Under the pieces are notes generated by a model. That model was given only the letters and a program-made list of their open reading frames with translations, did no database searches and was not told the DNA's origin. 64,000 nucleotides of DNA from CAMLOF01 sp041913045. GTDB taxonomy: Bacteria; Pseudomonadota; Gammaproteobacteria; Burkholderiales; Burkholderiaceae_C. Below, in pieces: positions 51,320 through 58,287 of this stretch. Numbering within the stretch: position 1 is the stretch's first letter; each line of letters begins with the position of its first letter. The stretch is taken from the NCBI GenBank assembly GCA_041913045.1, contig JAYSGB010000001.1:62001-126000 (forward strand), in the 5' to 3' direction. Both the position numbers and the translations under genes were made by a program.

Positions 51320-52834
51320 TCAATCCACGCCACCGTCCGCTGTCGCTAGGTTGCGGCGTTGGCGAATCGCGGGCATCACCATCGCCACAAACAGCAACGC
51401 GGTGACGATGAGAAATGTCAAGCTGATGGGACGTGTGACGAACACTGCAAAACTGCCGTCAGACATCAACAAGGCGCGACGGAGGTTTTCTTCCAGCATC
51501 GGCCCCAGCACGAAGCCCAGGATCAACGGTGCGGGATGGCATTCCAACTTGGCCATCACGTAGCCCAGCACACCAGCAGCGGCACACAGGTAGACCTCCA
51601 TGGCGCTGTTGTTGAGGCTGTAGTTGCCCAAGGCGGCAAACATCATGATGGCGGGGAACAGCCAACGGTAAGGCACCTGCGTCAAGCGCGCCCACACCCC
51701 TACCAGCGGCAGGTTGAGCACCAGCAACAGCAGGTTCCCGACGAACATGCTCGCCACCAGACCCCAGAACAGTTCCGGTCTGGACGTCATCACCTCTGGG
51801 CCCGGCTGAATGCCCTGCATCGTCAGCGCGCCCAACATCAAGGCCATCACCGCCGTGGCGGGTATGCCCAAGGTCAGCGTCGGGATGAAGTGAGTCTGAG
51901 CTGCAGCGTTGTTGGCCGCTTCCGGTGCGGCCACCCCCTCGATGGCACCCTGGCCAAAACGGGATGGGTCCTTGGCCAGCTTCTTCTCGAGCATGTACGC
52001 CGAGAACGACGCGACCGATGCCGTGATTCCCGGCAGCGCGCCAAAGAACGAGCCCAGGACCGTGCCACGCAGGGTGGGCTTGGCCGCCACCTTCATGTCG
52101 CTCCAGGTGGGCATGAGGTTTTTCACGTCCTTGGAGAAGATTTCCACCTTCTCCGTCTTGGAGACGTTCTGCACGATCTCGGCCACCGCAAACAGCCCCA
52201 CTGCGATCACGGTGAACCCGATGCCGTCCAGAAGTTCGGACAAGCCGAAAGTGAACCGTGGCAAGCCCGAAGTCACATCCGTGCCGACAATGCCCAGCAT
52301 CAAGCCCGCTGCGACCATGGCCAACGACTTGATGAGGTCGCCATGGGCCAGCACCGCCGAGAACACCAGCCCCATCAGCATCAGCGCAAAGTACTCGGCC
52401 GCGCCGAACTCCAGTGCCCACAATCCGATCAGCGGCCCGAAGAAGGCCACCACCAACGTCGAGATGGTGCCTGCGACAAAAGATGCGACGGCAGCCGTGG
52501 CCAACGCCGGCCCTGCCCGCCCTTGACGGGCCATCTGGTAACCATCGATCGCGGTGACCGCAGAAGAAGCCTCGCCCGGCATGTTCACCAGGATCGCAGT
52601 GGTGGACCCACCGTACTGCGCTCCGTAAAAAATGCCTGCCAGCATGATCAGCGAACTCACCGGATCGAGCCCGAATGTGATCGGCAGCAGCATGGCGATG
52701 GTCACCAAAGGGCCCACGCCTGGCAGCACCCCGATGAGCGTTCCCAGCAACACACCCAGAAAGCAGTAGGCCAGGTTCTGCAACGAGAGCGCAACGCTGA
52801 ACCCCAGCGCCAGGTTTGAAATGACGTCCATCAT
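51320..52834 (-). CDS. tctA: Tripartite tricarboxylate transporter, large permease subunit
   Basis: A 504-residue TctA protein with about 12 helices in two inverted halves. The conserved loops are GVLPGVGPLVTIAMLLPITF, GGSTTAILVNMPGEASSAVTAIDGYQMARQG and, in the second half, GALPGITASVASFSAY and NNAAAQTHFIPTLTLGIPATAVMALMLGA. It is driven by the Na+ or H+ gradient and takes substrate from the periplasmic receptor. The start codon follows the tctB stop without a gap (TAA-ATG). Confidence 0.96.
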   Translation of the reverse strand: MMDVISNLALGFSVALSLQNLAYCFLGVLLGTLIGVLPGVGPLVTIAMLLPITFGLDPVSSLIMLAGIFYGAQYGGSTTAILVNMPGEASSAVTAIDGYQMARQGRAGPALATAAVASFVAGTISTLVVAFFGPLIGLWALEFGAAEYFALMLMGLVFSAVLAHGDLIKSLAMVAAGLMLGIVGTDVTSGLPRFTFGLSELLDGIGFTVIAVGLFAVAEIVQNVSKTEKVEIFSKDVKNLMPTWSDMKVAAKPTLRGTVLGSFFGALPGITASVASFSAYMLEKKLAKDPSRFGQGAIEGVAAPEAANNAAAQTHFIPTLTLGIPATAVMALMLGALTMQGIQPGPEVMTSRPELFWGLVASMFVGNLLLLVLNLPLVGVWARLTQVPYRWLFPAIMMFAALGNYSLNNSAMEVYLCAAAGVLGYVMAKLECHPAPLILGFVLGPMLEENLRRALLMSDGSFAVFVTRPISLTFLIVTALLFVAMVMPAIRQRRNLATADGGVD

Positions 52835-53296
52835 TTACAGCCCCAAGTCGAACAGGAACAGCGCATACGGCAAGCCCAGACCCCAGACGAAAATCGCCAA
52901 GGCCAACAGGCACAGCACCACGGTGAGGACCAGGGTCTCACCCCAGTGAAACTCTTTGCCAGCCAGCGCGCTGATCACCACCAGCGCCACCACGGCGGGA
53001 ATGAGCCCCAGCCGCTCAATCAACCAGCCGAAGGCCACCAAAGCCACCACCAGCAGCAGCAGCGGCCAAAAGGTCCAGACCCCTTCGACACGCTCACCGG
53101 AGCGTATGCCCCGAAAAAGGGTGACCAGACCAAAGCCGATCAAGACCACCCCCAGTACCCGAGGAAAAAAGCCGGGGCCCATTTCCTGCAGACTGCCAAA
53201 GGGGTAAGACAGCGCGACCACAAAGCCCATCGCACCTAGAGCGATGAAGAGCAGACCGGCCAGGACGTCGCGGTTATTTTGAAATTCGAGCTTCAT
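52835..53296 (-). CDS. tctB: Tripartite tricarboxylate transporter, small membrane subunit
   Basis: A 153-residue protein with four predicted helices: residues about 10-30, 40-60, 80-115 (two short helices around LIERLGL) and 122-148. The family features are GLLFIALGAMGFVVALSYPFG, GPGFFPRVLGVVLIGFGL and the polar RGIRSG loop. It forms the transporter with TctA. tctC lies 31 bases upstream and tctA follows directly. Confidence 0.92.
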   Translation of the reverse strand: MKLEFQNNRDVLAGLLFIALGAMGFVVALSYPFGSLQEMGPGFFPRVLGVVLIGFGLVTLFRGIRSGERVEGVWTFWPLLLLVVALVAFGWLIERLGLIPAVVALVVISALAGKEFHWGETLVLTVVLCLLALAIFVWGLGLPYALFLFDLGL

Positions 53297-53327
53297 ACTG
53301 GCCCTCGTTCATCGACCACCATGAGGC

Positions 53328-54287
53328 TCACTGACCCTGAATCCCAGCGTCCTTGATGACGCCGGCCCACTTGTCGTGGTCGGTCTTGACCGCTGTTGCG
53401 AACGCTGCAGGACCGGTATCGACGTCGCCATCGATCTTCGCCTTCACATCGGGCGACTTCAGCACCTTCGTGATTTCAGTGTTCAAGCGTTGAACGATCG
53501 GCTCCGGGGTGCCCGTCGGCACCGCAATGCCGAACCAAGTCACGGCAGTAAACCCGGGGAAGCCCGATTCGGCCACCGTGGGCACGTTGGCCCATTCCGC
53601 CACGCGCTTGGCCGAGGTCACCGCGATCGGGCGCAGTTGCCCGGCCTTCACCGGACCGCTGACGGACTCGACCGAGGCCACGAAGAAAGTGGCCCGCCCG
53701 CTGATGACGTCGGGCAGGGCCTGCGCCGTGCCTTTGTAGGGCACGTGCTTGTATTTGATGCCAACCGCCTTTTGCATGTACTCACCGGTCAGGTGAGCTA
53801 CCGTGGCGTTGCCGGGAGACGCCATCAGCAACTTGCCAGGTTCTGCCTTGGCCGCCTTGACCAGATCGGCAAAAGACTTGATGGGCGAATCGGCACCCAA
53901 CACAATTGCCAGAGGCACTTCGCTGACCAGCGTCACCGGCGCCAGGTCTTTGACCGGGTCGTATGGAAGACCCTGCATCAAGGACGGCGCAATCGACATG
54001 TTGCTGGTCTGCCCCATGACCAGGGTGTAGCCGTCCGGTTTTGCCTTGGCTGCGGCGTCCAGGCCCAAGGTGCCACCGGCCCCGGCCTTGTTCTCCACCA
54101 CGATACGCCAACCGAGCGTGGACGACAGCTTGTCGCTGATCACACGGCTGATGATGTCGGTGCCGCCGCCCGGTGGGAAAGGCACCAGCAGCTTGATGGG
54201 TTTTTCGGGGTAGGCGCCCTGCGCGAAAGCAGAGCAGACAAGAACGCTGGACGCCAGCGCGAACAAGATACGCCGAGAAGTTTTCAT
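53328..54287 (-). CDS. tctC: Tripartite tricarboxylate transporter receptor (Bug family)
   Basis: A 319-residue receptor. The signal peptide MKTSRRILFALASSVLVCSAFA (cleaved AFA-QG) precedes the Bug fold: PIKLLVPFPPGGGTDIISRV, IVVENKAGAGGTLGLDAA, KPDGYTLVMG, MASPGNATVAHLTGEYM, HVPYKGTAQALPDVISGRA and NVPTVAESGFPG. It has the classic PGGGTD first loop. It is the first gene of the tctCBA-led cluster and divergent from a LysR gene, which makes it the receptor dedicated to the neighbouring TctAB. The ATG at 54287 follows AGGAG; a TTG directly before it is the only other start. Confidence 0.93.
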   Translation of the reverse strand: MKTSRRILFALASSVLVCSAFAQGAYPEKPIKLLVPFPPGGGTDIISRVISDKLSSTLGWRIVVENKAGAGGTLGLDAAAKAKPDGYTLVMGQTSNMSIAPSLMQGLPYDPVKDLAPVTLVSEVPLAIVLGADSPIKSFADLVKAAKAEPGKLLMASPGNATVAHLTGEYMQKAVGIKYKHVPYKGTAQALPDVISGRATFFVASVESVSGPVKAGQLRPIAVTSAKRVAEWANVPTVAESGFPGFTAVTWFGIAVPTGTPEPIVQRLNTEITKVLKSPDVKAKIDGDVDTGPAAFATAVKTDHDKWAGVIKDAGIQGQ

Positions 54288-54369
54288 CAATGTCTCCTAA
54301 TGTGTACTGCGCCCTGATGACCCAGGACCGAGTGCAGGCCGATTGTGAAAACAAGCATTCCTGGAGTCC

Positions 54370-54395
54370 AATTCATAATTCCTTTAAATTCATAA
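54370..54395. promoter_or_regulatory. AATTCATAA direct repeats in the tctC/LysR divergent promoter
   Basis: AATTCATAA occurs at 54370-54378 and again at 54387-54395, 17 bases apart, in a short AT-rich stretch before the LysR start. These may be LysR half-sites or simply promoter boxes. No similar repeat was found at the other LysR promoters in the window. Confidence 0.35.
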
Positions 54396-54409
54396 ATTAG
54401 GCTTTTGCA

Positions 54410-55321
54410 ATGGACCTCCGAGATCTGCGCTATTTCGAAACCATCGCCCGGCTGGAACACCTGGGACAGGCCGCCGCCAAACTCCACCGGACGCAACCGG
54501 CTTTGACCAGCAGCGTTCGCCGGCTGGAGGAAGAATGCGGCGCCCCACTGTTCGAACGGGCGGGGCGCGGCATACGGTTGACCGCAGCTGGCAAAGTCCT
54601 GCTGAAATGGGCACAGCGCTTGCGCTTCGACGTGGAAGACGCCAAGCGGGAGATGTCCGCCTTGGGTCAAGGCCTGGCTGGCCATGTGCGCATTGGCATT
54701 GCCCCCACACCCGCCCAGTTCTTGCTGCCTGCGGTGGCCAAGCAGCTCCTGAGCGAGGCTCCAGCCGTGACGCTGAGCACGGTGGTGGGCTTGGTGGACA
54801 AAATGAAGCCCATGCTGGAGACGGGCGAACTGGACCTGATGATCGCCACCGAGTCAGCCCTGGACAAAGGGTTTGAAACCCAGGTGTTGTCCGAAGACCC
54901 GATCGTGGTGGCGACCAGCGCCGACCACGAACTGTTCAACGCCAAGCCCACCATGGAGGACCTGACCCGCTACCGCTGGGCGCTGCAACCGCCCGGAGCA
55001 CCAACGCGGGACTGGCTCGATCACGCGTTCGACGCCCGCCATCTGCCCAGACCGCAGGTGCAAGTCGAGGCGTCGATGCTGATCATCCTGCCGAACCTGA
55101 TTGCGCAAACCGGTTTGCTGAGCTTCATTTCGCGTCACCACCTCTCAGGGGATTTCGCGCGGCTGGGACTGAAAGAGGTCCCAGTGGCCGATGTGGTGAT
55201 GCACCGCCGGCTGGTGGTGACATACCGGGCGAACAACGCCTTGTCTCCAGCGGCAACTCGGGTGGTCGAGTTGTTTGCAGAGAACAGCCAATCACCCCCC
55301 TCTTTGGCTTCAGTCGGCTGA
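54410..55321 (+). CDS. LysR-family transcriptional regulator of the tct cluster
   Basis: A 303-residue LysR protein. The helix-turn-helix region is YFETIARLEHLGQAAAKLHR then TQPALTSSVRRLEEECG, and the effector domain begins with GHVRIGIAPTPAQFLLPAVA (about 85). It is divergent from tctC and is the obvious candidate activator of the ten-gene run that ends with fumC. The effector is probably the transported carboxylate or a product (inference). Its last 12 bases overlap the convergent histidine kinase gene. Confidence 0.9.
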   Translation: MDLRDLRYFETIARLEHLGQAAAKLHRTQPALTSSVRRLEEECGAPLFERAGRGIRLTAAGKVLLKWAQRLRFDVEDAKREMSALGQGLAGHVRIGIAPTPAQFLLPAVAKQLLSEAPAVTLSTVVGLVDKMKPMLETGELDLMIATESALDKGFETQVLSEDPIVVATSADHELFNAKPTMEDLTRYRWALQPPGAPTRDWLDHAFDARHLPRPQVQVEASMLIILPNLIAQTGLLSFISRHHLSGDFARLGLKEVPVADVVMHRRLVVTYRANNALSPAATRVVELFAENSQSPPSLASVG

Positions 55322-56743
55322 ACAAGCGTGCGTTGCACGACTGAATTTGCTCCCCAAAGTAGCCGGGAATTCGGTGCGGAAGACCGTGCGGCCACCGCTG
55401 GACACCACCACGATCCCGCCCCCATGCGACTCGACGATCGCCTTGGTGATGGCCAGCCCAAGCCCCGCCCCTTCGGAAGCAGGATGGGCCCTGGACCGGT
55501 CGGCGCGGTAGAAACGGTCGAAGAGCCGCGGGATGTCCTCCGGTGCTATCGGCAGCCCTTGGTTGCTGACCGCCAAAGTCACGGCGCCTCCATTCGACGC
55601 CACCTGCACCGCCACATCTGACCCGGCATCCGCATGCCGCAGCGCGTTGGACAGCAGGTTGCTGATGGCACGGCGCATCATCAGGCGGTCGCCTTCCATT
55701 TCGGCCTGCCCCTCCAGCACCAGCCGGATGTGCTTTTCGTCGGCCACGGCTTCGTAGAAATCGAACAGCGCAAGCACCTCCTGGTGCAGCTGGATGCGTT
55801 CGCGATGGGGCAGGTCAATGCCGTTTTCCGTCTTGGCCAGAAAGAGCATGTCCGACACCATCCTGGCCAGGCGCTCAAACTCCTCGGCGTTCGAGGCCAG
55901 AATGTCGCGGTACTCGTCGGCACTGCGCCGCTGTGCAAGCGCCACCTGGGTCTGGGTGAGCAGGTTGCTCAAAGGGGTGCGCAGTTCGTGCGCCAGGTCG
56001 CTGGAAAAGTCCATCAACCGTTGAAAGTCTTGCTGCAGCCGGTCGAGCATGCCATTGAGACTGGCGGCCAATTCGGCAAACTCCACCGGCACCGACGCCA
56101 CGGGCATGCGCTCCTGCAAGGTGTGAGAGGTGACGGAGGTTGCCCTGTCGCGCATCGCCTTCAGGGGCGCCAGCCCCCTGCGGGCAGCCCACCAGCCCAA
56201 CACACCGCTGACCAGTGTGGCCACCAGGAGATAGGCGGCCAGCGTCTTGCGCAGGTCAGCCAGAAAATGGGTGTGGTGCGCGGTGTCCAAGGCCACCAGC
56301 ACCCGCAAGGTTCGCCGATCGGCAGTGGATGCCAATGGCGACGCTGCGGGGAGTGGCAGGTTTTCCATGACGCCGCGCAGCGCCTGCCCGGCGTGGCTCC
56401 ACTCCATCAGCCTGCCAGGTGCCAGAGAATCAGCAGGAAGGTTCTGCGTCAGCGCCTGTTGGCCATAAATCAGATCGCCCCCCAGCCAGACCTGCACAAA
56501 CAGTCCCTTGTGGCTGTCCAGCATGTCATCAAGCGCCCCCGTCAAGGCGGCAGGGCTGGCGGCTTCAGCGACGAGCTTTTCTACCAGATGCACCTTGTCG
56601 TCGAGGAATATCCTGTCGAGTTCGACGAAGTGGCGGGCGGTGGCCCAGGCCACCAACACGCCCAGGCCCAGCAGAACCGAGGCCGCCACCAGTGTGAACA
56701 GCACGGTCAGCCTTGCGGTCAGGGTCAGGCGCATGGACCTCAT
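55310..56743 (-). CDS. Heavy-metal sensor histidine kinase (CopS/CusS-like)
   Basis: A 477-residue membrane kinase. TM1 is at about 12-34, a periplasmic sensor at 35-175 with few Met or His residues, TM2 at about 172-190, HAMP at about 190-245 (RRGLAPLKAMRDRATSVTS), then the H-box DFSSDLAHELRTPLSNL and the ATPase boxes NLLSNALRHA, DRFYRADRSR and GAGLGLAITKAIVESHGG. The CusS-type heavy-metal kinase family and the adjacent copper genes support copper sensing. It overlaps the response regulator stop by 4 bases, so the pair is co-translated. Confidence 0.92.
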   Translation of the reverse strand: MRSMRLTLTARLTVLFTLVAASVLLGLGVLVAWATARHFVELDRIFLDDKVHLVEKLVAEAASPAALTGALDDMLDSHKGLFVQVWLGGDLIYGQQALTQNLPADSLAPGRLMEWSHAGQALRGVMENLPLPAASPLASTADRRTLRVLVALDTAHHTHFLADLRKTLAAYLLVATLVSGVLGWWAARRGLAPLKAMRDRATSVTSHTLQERMPVASVPVEFAELAASLNGMLDRLQQDFQRLMDFSSDLAHELRTPLSNLLTQTQVALAQRRSADEYRDILASNAEEFERLARMVSDMLFLAKTENGIDLPHRERIQLHQEVLALFDFYEAVADEKHIRLVLEGQAEMEGDRLMMRRAISNLLSNALRHADAGSDVAVQVASNGGAVTLAVSNQGLPIAPEDIPRLFDRFYRADRSRAHPASEGAGLGLAITKAIVESHGGGIVVVSSGGRTVFRTEFPATLGSKFSRATHACSAD

Positions 56744-57423
56744 CGGGTTTCAGGACTCTCCAGCACGTAACCCATGCCGCGCACGGTCTGGATCAGCTTC
56801 ACATCAAAGCCGTCGTCCACCTTGGCTCGCAGGCGCCGCACCGCGACTTCGATGACGTTGGTGTCGCTGTCGAAATTCATGTCCCACACTTGCGATGCGA
56901 TCAACGAGCGCGGCAGCACTTCGCCCTGGCGGCGCATCAGCAACTCGAGCAAACCGAATTCCTTGGCCGTGAGGTCGATGCGCTTGCCCGCGCGGCTGAC
57001 CCGGCGGCGCAACAGGTCCAGCTCCAGGTCATCCACCCTCAGGGTCGTGCTCTCGGCGCCGTTGCGGCCCCGGCGCAGGATGGTCCGCACCCGCGCCAGC
57101 AACTCGGCAAACGAAAAGGGTTTGACCAGGTAGTCGTCCGCCCCCAGTTCCAAGCCCTTGACCCGGTCTTCCACCTGGTCGCGCGCCGTAAGGAACAGCA
57201 CCGGCATCTGCCGCCCTCGGCTGCGCAAGTTCTGCAGCACCTGCCAGCCGTCCAGCCCCGGCAGCATCACGTCCAGGATCACCAGGTCGTGGTCGCCGTC
57301 CAGCGCATGGTGCAGGCCGTCCACGCCGTTGGTCGCCAGGTCCACGGTGAACCCTGCCTCGCGCAGCCCCTGGCGCAGGTAGTCACCCGTCTTGGGTTCG
57401 TCTTCAACGATGAGAATCTTCAC
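56740..57423 (-). CDS. OmpR-family response regulator (CopR/CusR-like)
   Basis: A 227-residue regulator. The receiver domain at 1-115 has KILIVEDEPKTGDYL, the phospho-acceptor Asp in DLVILDVMLPGLDG, Thr in LFLTARD and Lys in LVKPFSFAEL. The C-terminal winged helix is at about 130-223 (IDLTAKEFGLLELLMRRQGEVLPR; NVIEVAVRRLRAKVDD). MKILIVEDEPKTGDYLRQGL is the usual heavy-metal regulator N-terminus. The start is GTG 57423, as no ATG is suitably placed. It is divergent from the copper protein genes with a cop-box-like site between. Confidence 0.92.
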   Translation of the reverse strand: MKILIVEDEPKTGDYLRQGLREAGFTVDLATNGVDGLHHALDGDHDLVILDVMLPGLDGWQVLQNLRSRGRQMPVLFLTARDQVEDRVKGLELGADDYLVKPFSFAELLARVRTILRRGRNGAESTTLRVDDLELDLLRRRVSRAGKRIDLTAKEFGLLELLMRRQGEVLPRSLIASQVWDMNFDSDTNVIEVAVRRLRAKVDDGFDVKLIQTVRGMGYVLESPETR

Positions 57424-57473
57424 GGCAAGTCTTCCTGTCCCTCTAGTGTGCCTGGGGTCAAGCAGCCACGGGC

Positions 57474-57508
57474 GAACATGACACATTTGTAATCCGGCGG
57501 TCATGTTC
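57474..57508. promoter_or_regulatory. CopR/CusR-type operator (cop box) inside a perfect inverted repeat
   Basis: TGACACATTTGTAAT at 57479-57493 fits the cop-box pattern T-K-ACA-N4-TGTAAT as I remember it from CopR/CusR promoters. Around it, GAACATGAC (57474-57482) and GTCATGTTC (57500-57508) form a perfect 9-bp inverted repeat with a 17-base spacer. The site lies between the divergent regulator and the copper protein genes. Confidence 0.6.
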
Positions 57509-57597
57509 AAGTGACCCTTGCAGGCATAAAGTGAAGTCGCTGGCGTACGACACACATTGGCCATGGCCGGTGGAATTTGTCTGGAAAGGACTGCACC

Positions 57598-58026
57598 ATG
57601 AATGCCTCCAAACCCCTGGCCTTGGCCATACTCATCGGCATGGCGACGTTCTCTGCCTCGGCCCAAACGGCTGCCGAGCATGCCCAACACCACCCCGACG
57701 GAGCGGCCGCACCTGCCCAAGCCGCGCCCGCCACGCCCGAGCAACAGATGTCTGCCATGGACAAGCAGTTGCAGCTGATGCGTGACATGAGCCGCAAACT
57801 GGCCGACGCCAAGACCCCGCAGGAACGTCAGGCCGTGATGGCCGAACACCAGAAGACCATGCAAGACAGCATGATGCTGATGAACCAGATGCAAGGCATG
57901 CCCATGGGGGATATGGGCATGATGGGAGGCCAGATGATGCAGCGCCACGCCCTGATGGAAAAGCGCATGGACATGATGCAAGCCATGATGCAGATGTGGA
58001 TGGACCGAGACGCCGAAAAGCGTTGA
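57598..58026 (+). CDS. Methionine-rich periplasmic copper-binding protein
   Basis: The 142-residue protein has a signal peptide (MNASKPLALAILIGMATFSASAQ, cleaved near residue 23). A short His/Ala/Pro stretch (EHAQHHPDGAAAP) follows, then a helical region with an exceptional density of Met: MMLMNQMQGMPMGDMGMMGG, then MMQRHALMEKRMDMMQAMMQ. Such runs bind Cu(I) and Ag(I). No named family is recognised beyond this. It lies just downstream of the cop box, and a good AAAGGA precedes the ATG. It probably buffers or delivers copper in the periplasm. Confidence 0.82.
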   Translation: MNASKPLALAILIGMATFSASAQTAAEHAQHHPDGAAAPAQAAPATPEQQMSAMDKQLQLMRDMSRKLADAKTPQERQAVMAEHQKTMQDSMMLMNQMQGMPMGDMGMMGGQMMQRHALMEKRMDMMQAMMQMWMDRDAEKR

Positions 58027-58050
58027 GCGCCGATGGCGCAGGAGGACCCC

Positions 58051-58284
58051 ATGAACTCACCAGAAAAAACCAACGAAGGGCACACCCCGCTTTGGCGCAG
58101 GCCGCTTGCCCTGGCCTGGGCAGCGGCGGCGGTGATTGCGGTGTTTTACCTGCTGCGGGAACATTGGGGGCATGTGCTGGGCTGGTGGCCTTACCTGGTG
58201 CTGATGCTTTGCCCGCTGATGCACTTGCTTCATGGGCATGGAGGACACCACTCCCGCCACGGCCACAAGAACGACGGCGCCTGA
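58051..58284 (+). CDS. DUF2933 small membrane protein
   Basis: A 77-residue protein with two hydrophobic segments: AWAAAAVIAVFYLLREHWGH and GWWPYLVLMLCPLMHLLHG. The short His-rich C-terminus (HGHGGHHSRHGHKNDG) is typical of DUF2933, a family linked to metal-resistance genes. The ATG at 58051 is preceded by AGGAGG. It lies 24 bases after the Met-rich gene and 3 bases before the ATPase gene, so the three form an operon. Confidence 0.85.
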   Translation: MNSPEKTNEGHTPLWRRPLALAWAAAAVIAVFYLLREHWGHVLGWWPYLVLMLCPLMHLLHGHGGHHSRHGHKNDGA

Positions 58285-58287
58285 ACC

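Noticed and set aside
57424..57981. N-terminal extension of the CopR-like regulator frame
   Set aside because: The extension is antisense to the Met-rich copper protein gene; GTG 57423 gives the standard receiver-domain start.
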